A stretch of 64,000 nt of DNA, taken from positions 176,765-240,764 of the forward strand of contig NZ_FWFZ01000006.1 of assembly GCF_900172355.1 (NCBI RefSeq), in the 5' to 3' direction. The translations under genes and the position numbers were made by a program. Shown here piece after piece: positions 29,770-39,789 of the stretch; the first letter of the stretch is position 1; each line of letters starts with the position of its first letter. The notes beneath the pieces were generated by a model. The model did not search any database. It was not told where the DNA came from and saw nothing but the letters and a program-made list of their open reading frames with translations. This DNA comes from Roseisalinus antarcticus (GTDB lineage Bacteria; Pseudomonadota; Alphaproteobacteria; Rhodobacterales; Rhodobacteraceae).

Positions 29770-30717
29770 ATGACCATGACCCAATCCCCCGTTTCCATGT
29801 ATTCCGGCTTTCTGCCCGCCGGTGCCGCCATGAGCGTTGCTGCACCCATGATGCAGGGCATGGCCGCGGCCTTCGCCTTTCAGGGTTACGCCTGGCGCAT
29901 GGCGATGGCCGGCCCGCTGATGATGATTCGCGGCAGCGGCATGACCGCGACCCCGTTTGCCCCGTTCCTGCCCAAGACCGCCCCGGATGCGAAGGTGCAA
30001 GACCCGGCCGCGATCGACGCCTTCGCCGAGCAGGCCGTGGAGGCCGTCGCCGCGATGAAGGCGCGCGTGGCCGAAATCGAGGCGTCGCTGCCCAAGCCGG
30101 AGGCTGCCGCGGCCGAAACCGCTCAGGCCTCGGAGGCAGCCCCCAAAGTCGATGCCGCTCCCCCCGCGGTCGAAGCGGAAGCGCCTGCGGCCGAAGCCAA
30201 AGCGCCCGAGATGGTTGCCGAGACCAAGTCGGAGACGCTCGCACCGGCCCCCGCGCCCGAGGCCAAGACGCCCGCCGTCGCCCCCGAGGTCGAGACACCC
30301 GCACCGGCCGCTGGGCCCGAGGCCCGGAAACCCGCCGCCGCCCCCGCACCGATGGCCGAAGCGCCCAAGGACAATGCCCCCGCACCCGCCGCCGAAACCA
30401 GGGCGGAGAGCCCAGTGCCGGCCGCCGCCCGCAAGGACGCATCCGAAGGCACCGCCACCATGGCGCCGGTCCGCCCGCCCGCGCTCGACGCACCCCGCGG
30501 GACGTCCGACGACCTGACCATGTTGCCCGGCGTCGGCACGAAGCTGGCCGAAAAGCTCGCCGGCTTCGGCATCTACCATTTCGACCAGATCGCCGCCTGG
30601 AGCGACGCCGAAGTGGCCTGGATGGACGAGAACCTCGGCGGTCCCGCGGGCCGGGTGACCCGCGGCCGCTGGGTCGCCGCCGCGGCCGCGCTTTCCGGGC
30701 CCGACGGATCGGCTTGA
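29770..30717 (+). CDS. Protein with helix-hairpin-helix-like C-terminal domain, unknown function
   Basis: The 315-residue protein has a Met/Ala-rich N-terminal segment (about 1-60), a short helical stretch around AIDAFAEQAVEAVAAMKARVAE (split by no obvious break), and a linker of about 130 residues rich in Ala, Pro, Glu and Lys. It ends with the domain 247-305 starting DDLTMLPGVGTKLAEKLAGF, followed by IYHFDQIAAW. The domain matches those of the two preceding genes. No signal peptide is seen. It probably acts with them, but this is inference. Confidence 0.72.
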   Translation: MTMTQSPVSMYSGFLPAGAAMSVAAPMMQGMAAAFAFQGYAWRMAMAGPLMMIRGSGMTATPFAPFLPKTAPDAKVQDPAAIDAFAEQAVEAVAAMKARVAEIEASLPKPEAAAAETAQASEAAPKVDAAPPAVEAEAPAAEAKAPEMVAETKSETLAPAPAPEAKTPAVAPEVETPAPAAGPEARKPAAAPAPMAEAPKDNAPAPAAETRAESPVPAAARKDASEGTATMAPVRPPALDAPRGTSDDLTMLPGVGTKLAEKLAGFGIYHFDQIAAWSDAEVAWMDENLGGPAGRVTRGRWVAAAAALSGPDGSA

Positions 30718-30787
30718 GCCCCGCGCCGAGCCCTGACATGCTCGTCGCCGGCCCCATCACCGGCGCCGAGCGCCCCAGCGAGACGAC

Positions 30788-31006
30788 ATGAGCACCGATC
30801 CGGATAGACAGATCGCCCGTCAGGGCCGCCAGGCCGCCCTCGCCATCGCGGGCGGCGGCCTGCTCGCGATCCTGGCGCCGGTCATCACCCGGCTCGCCGG
30901 TCTCGCCCCCCGGTTCGAAATGCTGTTCTATCTCGCGGCGATGGGTGCGTTCATTTGGGCACTGGTTGTCACCTACGGTATCTGGCAAAAGACCCGAAAC
31001 CGATAG
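30788..31006 (+). CDS. Small two-helix membrane protein (DUF5337-like)
   Basis: The 72-residue protein has two transmembrane helices (about 17-36 and 43-65) and a short basic tail, KTRNR. Its size, composition and position before nuoF match the DUF5337 family that I associate with Rhodobacteraceae nuo operons; this is from memory and unverified. It ends 23 bp before nuoF. Function is unknown, possibly a complex I accessory subunit or assembly factor. Confidence 0.65.
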   Translation: MSTDPDRQIARQGRQAALAIAGGGLLAILAPVITRLAGLAPRFEMLFYLAAMGAFIWALVVTYGIWQKTRNR

Positions 31007-31029
31007 GCCAAAGCTGCGGGAGACCCGAC

Positions 31030-32328
31030 ATGCTCAAGGACGAAGATCGCATCTTCACGAATATCTACGGGATGCACGACCGCACCCTCGCCGGCGCCAA
31101 GGCGCGTGGCCATTGGGACGGCACCGCCGATCTGATCAAGAAGGGCAAGGACTGGATCGTCGACGAGATGAAAGCCTCCGGTCTGCGCGGCCGCGGCGGC
31201 GCGGGCTTTCCCACCGGCCTGAAATGGTCGTTCATGCCCAAGGAATCCGACGGCCGCCCCGCCTATCTGGTGGTCAACGCCGACGAATCCGAACCCGGCA
31301 CCTGCAAGGACCGCGAGATCATGCGCCACGATCCGCACACGCTGGTCGAGGGCTGCCTGATCGCCTCCTTCGCGATGCAGGCCCATGCCTGCTACATCTA
31401 CATCCGGGGCGAATACATCCGCGAGAAAGAGGCGCTTCAGGCCGCCATCGACGAGGCCTATGACGCGGGGCTGATCGGCAAGAACGCCGCCGGGTCGGGC
31501 TGGGATTTCGACCTCTACCTGCACCACGGCGCCGGCGCCTATATCTGCGGCGAGGAAACCGCGCTTCTGGAAAGCCTCGAAGGCAAGAAGGGCATGCCGC
31601 GGATGAAGCCGCCGTTCCCGGCAGGTGCGGGCCTTTACGGCTGCCCCACCACCGTGAACAACGTCGAATCCATCGCCGTCGTGCCCACCATCCTGCGCCG
31701 CGGCGCCTCGTGGTTCGCGGGCTTCGGCCGCGAGCGGAACGCGGGCACCAAGCTTTTCGCGGTCTCGGGCCATGTGAACACCCCCTGCGTGGTCGAAGAG
31801 GCCATGTCGATCTCGTTCGAAGAGCTGATCGAGACCCATTGCGGCGGCATTCGCGGCGGCTGGTCGAACCTCAAGGCGGTGATTCCCGGCGGCTCTTCGG
31901 TTCCCTGCGTGCGCGGCGAGAACATGAAGGACGCGATCATGGATTTCGACTACCTGCGCGGTGAGCTGGGCTCCGGCCTCGGCACCGCGGCGGTGATCGT
32001 GATGGATCAGTCCACCGATATCATCAAGGCGATCTGGCGGCTGTCGAAATTCTACAAGCACGAAAGCTGCGGTCAGTGCACGCCCTGCCGCGAAGGCACG
32101 GGCTGGATGATGCGCGTCATGGACCGGCTGGTGAAGGGCGAGGCGGAGGTCGAGGAGATCGACATGCTGTTCGAGGTCACCAAGCAGGTCGAGGGCCACA
32201 CGATCTGTGCGCTCGGCGACGCGGCGGCCTGGCCGATCCAGGGCCTGATCAAGAACTTCCGCGACGAGATCGAGGACCGTATCAAGGCCCAGAAATCCGG
32301 CCGCAGCGGGGCCATTGCGGCGGAGTGA
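31030..32328 (+). CDS. nuoF: NADH-quinone oxidoreductase subunit F (51 kDa, NADH/FMN site)
   Basis: The 432-residue subunit oxidises NADH through [18 protein letters not shown] is the NADH/FMN-binding glycine-rich loop, and the 4Fe-4S N3 ligands are Cys347, Cys350 and Cys353 (CGQCTPC) plus Cys393. The start is the ATG giving [15 protein letters not shown] frame extending 25 codons upstream overlaps the small membrane protein gene and was rejected. Length is normal. Confidence 0.97.
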   Translation: MLKDEDRIFTNIYGMHDRTLAGAKARGHWDGTADLIKKGKDWIVDEMKASGLRGRGGAGFPTGLKWSFMPKESDGRPAYLVVNADESEPGTCKDREIMRHDPHTLVEGCLIASFAMQAHACYIYIRGEYIREKEALQAAIDEAYDAGLIGKNAAGSGWDFDLYLHHGAGAYICGEETALLESLEGKKGMPRMKPPFPAGAGLYGCPTTVNNVESIAVVPTILRRGASWFAGFGRERNAGTKLFAVSGHVNTPCVVEEAMSISFEELIETHCGGIRGGWSNLKAVIPGGSSVPCVRGENMKDAIMDFDYLRGELGSGLGTAAVIVMDQSTDIIKAIWRLSKFYKHESCGQCTPCREGTGWMMRVMDRLVKGEAEVEEIDMLFEVTKQVEGHTICALGDAAAWPIQGLIKNFRDEIEDRIKAQKSGRSGAIAAE

Positions 32329-32440
32329 CGGGGCGCATCTCGGGGGCTGTCTGGACGGTTCTGCTTGCCCCGGGGCACCGAGGCTGCAGGTCTGACCCAC
32401 GCAATATGCCACGTAATATGCAATGTCCGGGGAGATCTCG

Positions 32441-32743
32441 ATGCGCCAGGCTATGTCCGCCGCCTTGACCTGCGTGGTCTTGCTGGCCGTCGCCCTGCCT
32501 GTTGTGGCGCAGGGCCGGCCGCTCGAAGCCTTCATCCGGGTGCTGCCTGACACCGGTGGCCGGGGGTTCGAGTTCCGGTTGCGCAACGTCACCGAGCAGA
32601 ACCCGGCCCAGGCCCTGGCGGATCAGAATGCCGCGACATGGTGCGCTGATTATTTCGGACCGGACACCTACGAATGGACCGGCGAGCCCCTGATCAGAAG
32701 CGACGGCAAGTGGTGGGACCGCAGCGGGCTCTGCCTGGAGTGA
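32441..32743 (+). CDS. Small exported protein, unknown function
   Basis: The 100-residue protein has a signal peptide, MRQAMSAALTCVVLLAVALP, with cleavage probably after VAQ. The mature part is about 76 residues with two Cys (WCADYFG and GLCLE), which may pair. The ATG was chosen because GGGGAGATCTCG precedes it; an in-frame ATG 18 bp upstream is less likely. It is the first of three small secreted proteins between nuoF and nuoG. No family is recognised. Confidence 0.6.
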   Translation: MRQAMSAALTCVVLLAVALPVVAQGRPLEAFIRVLPDTGGRGFEFRLRNVTEQNPAQALADQNAATWCADYFGPDTYEWTGEPLIRSDGKWWDRSGLCLE

Positions 32744-32890
32744 CGGCACCTCGGCCGTCGCGCGGTTCGCGCCGTGCGGCAGATGCGGAACCTTGTGAGA
32801 CGGGGCCGCAAGTGAGACACTCGATCTCGACGTCTGCGCTGCGCGACGGGCCCACACCGGCGCCAAGCCGACAACCGGAGACCAGAGATC

Positions 32891-33223
32891 ATGCGCCTGC
32901 TACCCATATTTCTCATCGGCCTCGCACTGCCGGCACTGGCGCAGGACGCCGTGGTCCGCCTCGAACGCAGTGAAGGCCCGGCAGAGATCGGCGAAATGCG
33001 GATCTACCTCACCGACGGCACCCACCTGACCAAGACCATCGAAACCCGCACTGTCACCGTGATCGTGCGCCCGCTGAACGGGACAGAGGTCACGGCCACC
33101 GCCGCCGAGAAAGTGCGCGCCGAGGCGCTGACCTGCCCCTGGGGCACCGCCAGCGACGTGCGCGAGGCGCATGAAGGGTCGGCCTGGTCGTTTGTCTTCG
33201 AGTGCAGCCGCCCCCTCGACTGA
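32891..33223 (+). CDS. Small exported protein, unknown function
   Basis: The 110-residue protein has a signal peptide, MRLLPIFLIGLALPALAQ. The mature part is beta-rich (EMRIYLTDGTHLTKTIETRT) with two Cys, one in LTCPWGTASD and one in FECSRPLD. A purine-rich GGAGACCAGAGATC precedes the ATG. It is probably periplasmic. It lies in the nuoF-nuoG interval; the 148-bp gap before it has no gene. Confidence 0.6.
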   Translation: MRLLPIFLIGLALPALAQDAVVRLERSEGPAEIGEMRIYLTDGTHLTKTIETRTVTVIVRPLNGTEVTATAAEKVRAEALTCPWGTASDVREAHEGSAWSFVFECSRPLD

Positions 33224-33357
33224 CCCTGCGCCCGCCCGGCACCGCCGCTCCCCGAAAACCGGCAAGAATCAGCCCTGATAGCCGCCTGCACCCGCCCGCT
33301 ATTGAATAGCGGCCGGCGCTGGCCGATGTCTGCCGCAGCCTCATACCGGAGACCGAC

Positions 33358-33753
33358 ATGCGCCCCCTACCGATCTTCTTCGCCGCCCTCACGCTCTGCG
33401 CCGGCAAGGGCCTGGCCAACCCGCCCCTCTCCGAGGTCCCCGTCGTCCGCGAGGGGCTGATCGCCGTCGCCCTGGCCTATGAGATCGGCGACAAGTGCCG
33501 CGACCTCGACGCCCGGTTGTTCCGCGGCATCGCCTTTCTCGAACGGCTCCGCGGCGAGGCGCGCCGGCTGGGCTATTCCAACGACGAGATCGATGCCTTC
33601 ATCGACGACGACGCCGCCTCCGACCGGCTGGAGGCCGAAGCCCGCGCCCGGCTTCGTGCCATGGGTGCCGTCGAAGGCCGGGGAGAGACCTATTGCGCGG
33701 TCGGCCGGGCCGAGATCCAGCGCGGCTCGCAGGTGGGCCAGCTCCTGCGCTGA
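33358..33753 (+). CDS. Exported protein resembling DUF5333
   Basis: The 131-residue protein has a signal peptide (MRPLPIFFAALTLCAGKGLA). The mature part is mostly helical, with EIGDKCRDLDARLFRGIAFL and a second Cys in ETYCAVGRAEIQRGSQVG. The pattern of an N-terminal Cys helix and a C-terminal YC segment fits my recollection of DUF5333 proteins from Rhodobacterales, unverified. Probably periplasmic. It precedes the 304-bp gap before nuoG. Confidence 0.6.
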   Translation: MRPLPIFFAALTLCAGKGLANPPLSEVPVVREGLIAVALAYEIGDKCRDLDARLFRGIAFLERLRGEARRLGYSNDEIDAFIDDDAASDRLEAEARARLRAMGAVEGRGETYCAVGRAEIQRGSQVGQLLR

Positions 33754-34057
33754 TCCTTCATTGCCTGCCATATCCTCGGGGGGGCGCACATCGTGCGCGG
33801 GGGGCAGACAGCCCCCCTCCGCCGCGCGGATCCGGGCGGCGCCGCTGCCGTTCGGGCGCTGCCGCAAATCAGGGCACAGGGCCGCCGGACCGGTCGTCCG
33901 GGCCCCCCCGCGTCGATTTTTCGCCCGTCCCCGTGGCCAGAGCCCACTGGCATCGCAGCGCGACCCGTTATAAGACGCGGTAAATGCCGCTCCCTTGGCC
34001 CGAGGCACGGGCCAGCGACCGGGCGCGGTGCGAGACTGAAGCGAAGGGCCCACCCTC
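33754..34057. other. Intergenic gap before nuoG with two adjacent hairpins
   Basis: No convincing gene is seen here. At 33784-33798 GCGCAC-ATC-GTGCGC, and at 33799-33817 GGGGGGC-AGACA-GCCCCCC, form two abutting stem-loops. They could stabilise upstream mRNA or attenuate transcription inside the operon. A TATAAG at 33969-33974 is -10-like, but no good -35 box lies at the right distance, so an internal nuoG promoter is only possible. Confidence 0.35.
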
Positions 34058-36079
34058 ATGTCCGACTTGCGCAAGATCGTCATCGACGGAAAAGAAGTGG
34101 AAGTGCCGGGGGCCATGACCCTCATCCAGGCCTGCGAAGAGGCCGGCATCGAGATCCCCCGGTTCTGCTACCACGAACGCCTCACCATCGCCGGCAATTG
34201 CCGGATGTGCCTGGTGGAGGTCGTGGGCGGCCCGCCGAAACCCGCCGCCTCCTGCGCGATGCAGGTCAAGGACCTGCGCCCCGGCCCCGAAGGCCAGCCG
34301 CCGGTGGTCAAGACCAACAGCCCCATGGTCAAGAAGGCCCGCGAGGGGGTGATGGAGTTCCTGCTCATCAACCATCCGCTGGACTGCCCGATCTGCGATC
34401 AGGGCGGCGAATGCGACCTGCAGGACCAGGCCATGGCCTACGGCGTCGACTTCAGCCGCTACCGCGAGCCCAAGCGCGCGACCGAGGACCTGGATCTCGG
34501 CCCGCTGGTCGAGACGCACATGACGCGGTGCATCTCCTGCACCCGCTGCGTGCGCTTCACCACCGAGGTCGCGGGCATCACCCAGATGGGCCAGACCGGC
34601 CGCGGCGAGGATGCCGAGATCACCTCGTATCTCAACGAGACGCTGCATTCGAACATGCAGGGCAACATCATCGACCTCTGCCCGGTCGGCGCCCTCGTCT
34701 CGCGCCCCTATGCCTTCACCGCGCGCCCCTGGGAGCTGACCAAGACCGAGACGGTCGACGTGATGGATGCGCTCGGCTCCTCGATCCGGGTCGACACCAA
34801 GGGCCGCGAAGTCATGCGGATCCTGCCGCGCAACCACGACGGCGTGAACGAGGAGTGGATCAGCGACAAGACCCGCTTCGTCTGGGACGGCCTGCGCCGC
34901 CAGCGCCTCGACCGGCCCTATGTGCGCGAGAAGGGCAAGCTGCGCCCGGCCACCTGGCCCGAGGCGCTGACGGCCGCCGCCGACGCCCTGAAGGGCGCGA
35001 AGAAGGTCGCGGGCCTCGTCGGGGACCTGGTGCCGGTCGAAGCCGCCTATGCGCTGAAAACCCTGGTCCAGTCCTTCGGCGGCGCCGTCGAGTGCCGCAC
35101 CGACGGGGCCAAGCTGCCCGCCGGCAATCGCTTCGGCTATGTCGGCGACGCGACGATCGAGGATGTCGATTCGGCAAAGATGATCTTGTTGATCGGGACC
35201 AACCCGCGCCACGAGGCGCCGGTCCTCAATTCCCGCATCCGCAAGGCCTGGCTGCGCGGCGCCCATGTGGCGCGGATCGGCCAGCCTGACGACCTGACCT
35301 TCGACGTGTCCGACATTGGCACCGGGCGCGACGCGCTCAAGTGGCTGTCCGAGCAGGACCATTCCGACAAGGCCGACGTGCCCGGCGTGATGGTGATCGG
35401 GCAGGGGGCACTGACCGGCGACGACGGCGCGGCCGTTCTGGCGCTGGCGCTCAAGACCGCCCGCGCCGCGGGCTCCAAGGTCATGATCCTGCATTCCGCC
35501 ATCGCCCGGGTCGGTGCCATGGACGTGGGCGCGGTCACCGAGGGCGGCGTCACGGCCGCGCTCGACGGGGCCGACGTGGTCTACAACCTCGGCGCCGACG
35601 AGATCGAGATCGCCGACGGCCCCTTCGTGATCTACCAGGGCAGCCACGGGGACCGGGGTGCGCACCGCGCCGACGTGATCCTGCCCGCCGCCGCCTATAC
35701 CGAGGAAAACGGCCTTTTCGTGAACACCGAAGGTCGGCCGCAACTGGCGCTGCGGGCCTCCTTCGCGCCGGGCGAGGCCAAGGAGAACTGGGCGATCCTG
35801 CGGGCCCTCTCGGCCGAGGCGGGCCACCAGCTTCCCTTCGATTCGCTGGCGCAGCTGCGCCAGGCCATGGTCGCGGAGGTGCCGCACCTGGCCGAGGTCG
35901 ACGCGGTGCCCGAGAACGCGCCCTCCGAGGGCGAGGCCGGTGCGGTGGGCGACGGGCCGTTCACCTCCGCCGTTGCGGATTTCTACCTGACAAACCCGAT
36001 TGCGCGGGCCTCGGCGCTGATGGCAGAGCTTTCGGCCAACGCAAAGGCCCGGGGCGAGGCCAAGATCGCGGCGGAGTGA
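34058..36079 (+). CDS. nuoG: NADH-quinone oxidoreductase subunit G (75 kDa)
   Basis: The 673-residue iron-sulfur subunit has an N-terminal 2Fe-2S ferredoxin domain with Cys37, Cys48, Cys51 and Cys66. Next come the His/Cys cluster region ([18 protein letters not shown]) and a 4Fe-4S site ([10 protein letters not shown]). A molybdopterin-oxidoreductase-like domain without cofactor function follows to the C-terminus. Length is as in alphaproteobacteria and mitochondria. The stop codon overlaps the GTG of the next gene. Confidence 0.97.
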   Translation: MSDLRKIVIDGKEVEVPGAMTLIQACEEAGIEIPRFCYHERLTIAGNCRMCLVEVVGGPPKPAASCAMQVKDLRPGPEGQPPVVKTNSPMVKKAREGVMEFLLINHPLDCPICDQGGECDLQDQAMAYGVDFSRYREPKRATEDLDLGPLVETHMTRCISCTRCVRFTTEVAGITQMGQTGRGEDAEITSYLNETLHSNMQGNIIDLCPVGALVSRPYAFTARPWELTKTETVDVMDALGSSIRVDTKGREVMRILPRNHDGVNEEWISDKTRFVWDGLRRQRLDRPYVREKGKLRPATWPEALTAAADALKGAKKVAGLVGDLVPVEAAYALKTLVQSFGGAVECRTDGAKLPAGNRFGYVGDATIEDVDSAKMILLIGTNPRHEAPVLNSRIRKAWLRGAHVARIGQPDDLTFDVSDIGTGRDALKWLSEQDHSDKADVPGVMVIGQGALTGDDGAAVLALALKTARAAGSKVMILHSAIARVGAMDVGAVTEGGVTAALDGADVVYNLGADEIEIADGPFVIYQGSHGDRGAHRADVILPAAAYTEENGLFVNTEGRPQLALRASFAPGEAKENWAILRALSAEAGHQLPFDSLAQLRQAMVAEVPHLAEVDAVPENAPSEGEAGAVGDGPFTSAVADFYLTNPIARASALMAELSANAKARGEAKIAAE

Positions 36080-36537
36080 GCCGGGTGCGGCTCGGCCCCT
36101 TCCCCCTGTCGGGTCTGCGGCGGCTTGCCGCAGCCGTGATCGCCGGGGCGGCCGGGGCCGCGCTGGCCGGCTGCGCAGCCGCGCCCGACGACCGGGAAAC
36201 CGGCGTTTCCATCACCCGCGACAGGTCGGACCTGGCCTATGACGGCGTTCATACGCGGCTTCTGGACGATGACCTGGTGAACTTTCGCGTGGCGATGCGC
36301 GGGGCCTCCGGTCCGGTGGACGTCTCGCTCTATGCCGAATGCGCCGCCGCGCAATATACGCTGATCCGAGGCTATTCATACGCGCGGCATGTCCGCACGA
36401 ACGTTGCCGAAGAGGGTGGAATCTGGCAGGCGGATGCTGTTTACACCATCTCGGCGGCCCTGCCGCAGGGCCTGCAAACAATCGATGCCGAGTTTACGGT
36501 TGATACCTGCAACCGCGCTGGCGTGCCGACGGTCTGA
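36076..36537 (+). CDS. Putative lipoprotein between nuoG and nuoH
   Basis: The 153-residue protein starts at a GTG overlapping the nuoG stop (GTGA). A basic n-region (GLRRLAAA), hydrophobic core and lipobox LAGC (Cys33) indicate lipidation. The mature domain is beta-rich ([20 protein letters not shown]) with Cys in YAECAAAQ and VDTCNRAG. A second GTG 9 bp later is also possible. Function is unknown; expressed with complex I by position. Confidence 0.65.
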   Translation: MSRVRLGPFPLSGLRRLAAAVIAGAAGAALAGCAAAPDDRETGVSITRDRSDLAYDGVHTRLLDDDLVNFRVAMRGASGPVDVSLYAECAAAQYTLIRGYSYARHVRTNVAEEGGIWQADAVYTISAALPQGLQTIDAEFTVDTCNRAGVPTV

Positions 36538-36564
36538 GTGACCGGACGCTGAGGGAAGGGACGT

Positions 36565-37605
36565 ATGGTCGAGTTCTTCACAACCACCAACCTCGGGATC
36601 GTGCTTCTGGTCCTTGGTCAATGCCTGCTTGTGCTGGTGCCCATCCTCGTGAGCCTCGCGTTCCTGATGTACGGCGACCGCAAGGTCTGGGCCGCCGTGC
36701 AGATGCGCCGCGGTCCCAACGTGGTCGGCCCCTGGGGGCTGCTGCAATCCTTCGCGGATTTCCTGAAATACATCGTCAAGGAAATCGTCGTGCCGGCGGG
36801 CGCGGACAAGACGGTGTTCTTCCTCGCCCCGATGATCGCCTTCATCGTGCCGATCATCGCCTGGGCGGTGATCCCGTTCAACGACGGCTGGGTGCTGGCC
36901 GATGTCAACGTGGCCGTGCTCTACATCTTCGCGATCTCGTCGCTGGAGGTTTACGGCGTGATCATGGGTGGCTGGGCGTCGAACTCCAAATACCCGTTCC
37001 TCGGCTCGCTCCGGTCTGCCGCGCAGATGATCTCCTACGAGGTCTCCATCGGCCTGATCATCATCGGCGTCATCATCTCCACCGGCTCGCTGAACCTCAG
37101 CGACATCGTGCGCGCCCAGGACGGCAGCTACGGCTTCCTGAACTGGTACTGGCTGCCGCATTTCCCGATGATGTTCCTGTTCTTCATCTCGGCGCTGGCC
37201 GAGACCAACCGCCCGCCCTTCGACCTTCCGGAGGCCGAATCGGAGCTGGTGGCGGGCTACCAGGTGGAATATTCCTCGACCCCCTTCCTGCTCTTCATGA
37301 TCGGAGAGCTGATGGCCGTGGTGCTGATGTGCGCTCTGGTGTCGCTGTTCTTCCTGGGCGGCTGGCTGTCGCCGATCCCGGGCCTGCCCGACGGCGTGCT
37401 GTGGATGGCCGGCAAGATGCTGTTCGTGTTCTTCATCTTTGCGATGGTGAAGGCGATTACCCCGCGCTACCGCTACGACCAGCTGATGCGACTGGGCTGG
37501 AAGGTCTTCCTGCCGATGTCGCTCGCCTGGGTCGTGCTGGTGTCGTTTCTCGCGAAATTCGAAGTGTTCGGCGGCTTCTGGGCCCGCTGGGCGATTGGAG
37601 GCTGA
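36565..37605 (+). CDS. nuoH: NADH-quinone oxidoreductase subunit H (ND1)
   Basis: The 346-residue membrane subunit has eight or nine helices and links the hydrophilic arm to the membrane arm at the quinone chamber. Loop motifs [39 protein letters not shown] and VEYSS are the conserved acidic and arginine-rich segments of ND1. Normal length. Confidence 0.97.
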   Translation: MVEFFTTTNLGIVLLVLGQCLLVLVPILVSLAFLMYGDRKVWAAVQMRRGPNVVGPWGLLQSFADFLKYIVKEIVVPAGADKTVFFLAPMIAFIVPIIAWAVIPFNDGWVLADVNVAVLYIFAISSLEVYGVIMGGWASNSKYPFLGSLRSAAQMISYEVSIGLIIIGVIISTGSLNLSDIVRAQDGSYGFLNWYWLPHFPMMFLFFISALAETNRPPFDLPEAESELVAGYQVEYSSTPFLLFMIGELMAVVLMCALVSLFFLGGWLSPIPGLPDGVLWMAGKMLFVFFIFAMVKAITPRYRYDQLMRLGWKVFLPMSLAWVVLVSFLAKFEVFGGFWARWAIGG

Positions 37606-37606
37606 C

Positions 37607-38101
37607 GTGACGCAGATCGACTACACCCGCGCCGCGAAATATTTCCTGCTGCAGGATTTCTTTCAGGGCTTCAAACTGGGGATGAAATATTTCTTCCGTC
37701 CCAAGCCGACGCTCAACTACCCCCACGAGAAAGGGCCGCTGAGTCCGCGGTTCCGGGGCGAACACGCCCTGCGCCGCTATCCCAACGGCGAGGAACGCTG
37801 CATCGCCTGCAAGCTCTGCGAGGCGATCTGCCCGGCGCAGGCGATTACGATCGATGCCGAGCCGCGCGACGACGGCAGCCGCCGCACGACGCGCTACGAC
37901 ATCGACATGACGAAATGCATCTACTGCGGCTTCTGCGAGGAGGCCTGCCCGGTGGATGCCATCGTCGAGGGGCCGAACTTCGAGTTTTCGACCGAGACCC
38001 GCGAAGAGCTCTATTACGACAAGGCCAAGCTGCTGGAGAACGGCGACCGCTGGGAAGCCGAGATCGCCCGCAACCTCGAGATGGACGCGCCCTACAGATG
38101 A
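37607..38101 (+). CDS. nuoI: NADH-quinone oxidoreductase subunit I (TYKY, two 4Fe-4S)
   Basis: The 164-residue ferredoxin-like subunit carries clusters N6a and N6b. The ligands are Cys65, 68, 71, 75 ([11 protein letters not shown]) and Cys104, 107, 110, 114 ([11 protein letters not shown]). The start is a GTG 1 bp after the nuoH stop, behind TTGGAGGC. Homology begins there; an upstream in-frame start inside nuoH was rejected. Confidence 0.97.
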   Translation: MTQIDYTRAAKYFLLQDFFQGFKLGMKYFFRPKPTLNYPHEKGPLSPRFRGEHALRRYPNGEERCIACKLCEAICPAQAITIDAEPRDDGSRRTTRYDIDMTKCIYCGFCEEACPVDAIVEGPNFEFSTETREELYYDKAKLLENGDRWEAEIARNLEMDAPYR

Positions 38102-38229
38102 CACCTGCCGCCCCCGACACCAGGGCCGACGCCGGCCCCGACGCCGCCCCGCCGGGGGCGGCGGGCGGTGTGTCGCGCCCGGCCGTGCCGTCGGAGGCAG
38201 GTCGACAACGCAACGGAGGCCGCCGGTGA
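38098..38229 (+). CDS. Tiny Pro/Ala-rich ORF bridging nuoI and the next gene (43 aa)
   Basis: A 43-codon frame starts at an ATG overlapping the nuoI stop codon (ATGA). It ends overlapping the next gene's GTG start (GTGA). Composition is Ala, Pro, Gly and Arg without a membrane segment. Tight overlaps at both ends suggest it could be translated, perhaps mainly to couple nuoI to its downstream neighbour. There is no family support. Confidence 0.3.
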   Translation: MTPAAPDTRADAGPDAAPPGAAGGVSRPAVPSEAGRQRNGGRR

Positions 38230-38633
38230 CCGATCCCAAGAACCCGTTCGAGGCGATGATGAAAGCCGGCCAGGACTGGGCCAAGGCGCTCAACCCGGCG
38301 CTGGAATCCTTCACGCCCAAGGGGTTCGAGCAGATGTGGCCGACCATGCCCGCCGAGGTGATGGAGACGTTCCTAGGCAAGACCTTCAACCCCGAGGGGC
38401 TGGACGCCAAGACACGGCTTCTGTTGACGCTGATGGGGTTGACGATCATGGGCGCACAGGCTGAAAGCCAGCTGCGCCTGACCGTGCGCCACGCCATCCA
38501 GGCGGGGGCCACGAAACAGGAGATTGCCGAGACAATCGCGTCGGCCGCGATGTTCGGCGGTGTGCCGGCCATGACCAAGGCGATGGAACTCGCCAACGAG
38601 GCCATGGGACAGGATAAGGACGAGGAACAATGA
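38226..38633 (+). CDS. Carboxymuconolactone decarboxylase-like protein without a CxxC motif
   Basis: The 135-residue protein has the all-helical CMD/AhpD-like pattern: [20 protein letters not shown], then [20 protein letters not shown] and [13 protein letters not shown]. The AhpD redox pair CxxC is absent; there is no Cys in the protein. A disulfide reductase role is therefore unlikely, and the function is unknown. The GTG start overlaps the preceding small ORF, and the stop overlaps nuoJ (ATGA). Confidence 0.78.
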   Translation: MTDPKNPFEAMMKAGQDWAKALNPALESFTPKGFEQMWPTMPAEVMETFLGKTFNPEGLDAKTRLLLTLMGLTIMGAQAESQLRLTVRHAIQAGATKQEIAETIASAAMFGGVPAMTKAMELANEAMGQDKDEEQ

Positions 38634-39238
38634 CCCCAGCCGTCATCGCCTTCTACATCTTCGCGGTGTCCACCGTGACCGGGGGCCTCTTCACCGTGAT
38701 CAGCCGGAACCCTGTGCATTCGGTGCTGTGGCTGATTCTCGCGTTCCTGTCCTCGGCGGGGCTGTTCATCCTGCTGGGCGCGGAATTCGTCGCGATGCTG
38801 CTGATCATCGTCTACGTGGGCGCGGTCGCGGTGCTGTTCCTGTTCGTCGTGATGATGCTCGATGTCGACTTCGCCGAGCTGAAGGCGGAGATGGCCCGCT
38901 ACATGCCGCTCGCGCTGCTGATGGGGGTGATCATCCTGATGCAACTGGCGCTGGCCTTCGGCGTCTGGACCTACGGCGAGGGCTCGGCCGAGCGCCTCGT
39001 CGCGCCGGTCGAGGGCGGCATCCAGAACACCCAGGGGTTGGGCCTGCTGCTTTATGATCGCTACATCCTGCTGTTCCAGCTGGCGGGTCTGATCCTGCTG
39101 GTGGCGATGATCGGCGCGATCGTCCTGACCCTGCGCCACCGGGTCGGGGTCAAGCGGCAGGACATCCTCGCCCAGATCTACCGCGATCCGGCCAAGGCGA
39201 TGGAGCTTCACGACGTGAAGCCGGGCCAGGGCCTGTGA
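38630..39238 (+). CDS. nuoJ: NADH-quinone oxidoreductase subunit J (ND6)
   Basis: The 202-residue membrane subunit has five helices. The third contains the [20 protein letters not shown] pattern around the pi-bulge Tyr. It overlaps the CMD-like gene and the next ORF by 4 bp each. Confidence 0.96.
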   Translation: MTPAVIAFYIFAVSTVTGGLFTVISRNPVHSVLWLILAFLSSAGLFILLGAEFVAMLLIIVYVGAVAVLFLFVVMMLDVDFAELKAEMARYMPLALLMGVIILMQLALAFGVWTYGEGSAERLVAPVEGGIQNTQGLGLLLYDRYILLFQLAGLILLVAMIGAIVLTLRHRVGVKRQDILAQIYRDPAKAMELHDVKPGQGL

Positions 39239-39696
39239 GAACGATCCGCGCCATAGCATTGCTTGCCGCGGCCGCCGGCCCGGTGCTGGCCGACACCGCG
39301 CCCGCCGATTGCGTGCCGCTGGTCGATGCCGCCGAGATGAGCGAGGCGCCGCTCGATCTCGGCCAGGGCTTCGTGGCGCAGCATTACTTCGAAGGGGCGG
39401 CCCCGCAGGTGCCCGACGCCTTCGTGCTGTTCACCGAATGCGAGAGCGGCGTCCGCCTGATCGCGGCGATGCCGCGGCTGCCGGACGGCTCGCGGCGCAC
39501 GGCCGCCGACATCATCGGCGTCATGCAGGACGCCCTCGCCGCCGAACGGATGGTCGGCGGACAGGAGCTGGCCTCGGTGCTGACAAGCTACGGCGCGCCC
39601 GCGCAGCTGCGCGCCTCGACGACCGAGACCTGCAGCTGCGACGCATTCTACCCCGGTCTTCAGGGCGACAAGACGCCCTGGGAGCCCGCGGAATGA
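39235..39696 (+). CDS. Exported protein between nuoJ and nuoK, unknown function
   Basis: The 153-residue protein starts at a GTG overlapping the nuoJ stop (GTGA). It has a signal peptide, [19 protein letters not shown]. The mature part has four Cys (ADCVPL, TECESG, and two in [11 protein letters not shown]), which suggests disulfides in the periplasm. Function is unknown. Its stop overlaps a 25-codon ORF. Confidence 0.65.
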   Translation: MRTIRAIALLAAAAGPVLADTAPADCVPLVDAAEMSEAPLDLGQGFVAQHYFEGAAPQVPDAFVLFTECESGVRLIAAMPRLPDGSRRTAADIIGVMQDALAAERMVGGQELASVLTSYGAPAQLRASTTETCSCDAFYPGLQGDKTPWEPAE

Positions 39697-39770
39697 CCGA
39701 GACGACACAAGCGACCCGCAGCCCGGCCCGCGCCGGACGAGGGCCGACCGGAACAATCGGCAAACCATAA
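39693..39770 (+). CDS. 25-codon ORF before nuoK
   Basis: A 25-residue frame starts at an ATG that overlaps the preceding stop codon (ATGA) and ends 19 bp before nuoK. It is Thr/Arg/Gly-rich, without a membrane segment. Support is the coupling geometry alone, so it may be chance. Confidence 0.2.
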   Translation: MTETTQATRSPARAGRGPTGTIGKP

Positions 39771-39789
39771 GGCCGAGGGGACGAGGGAC

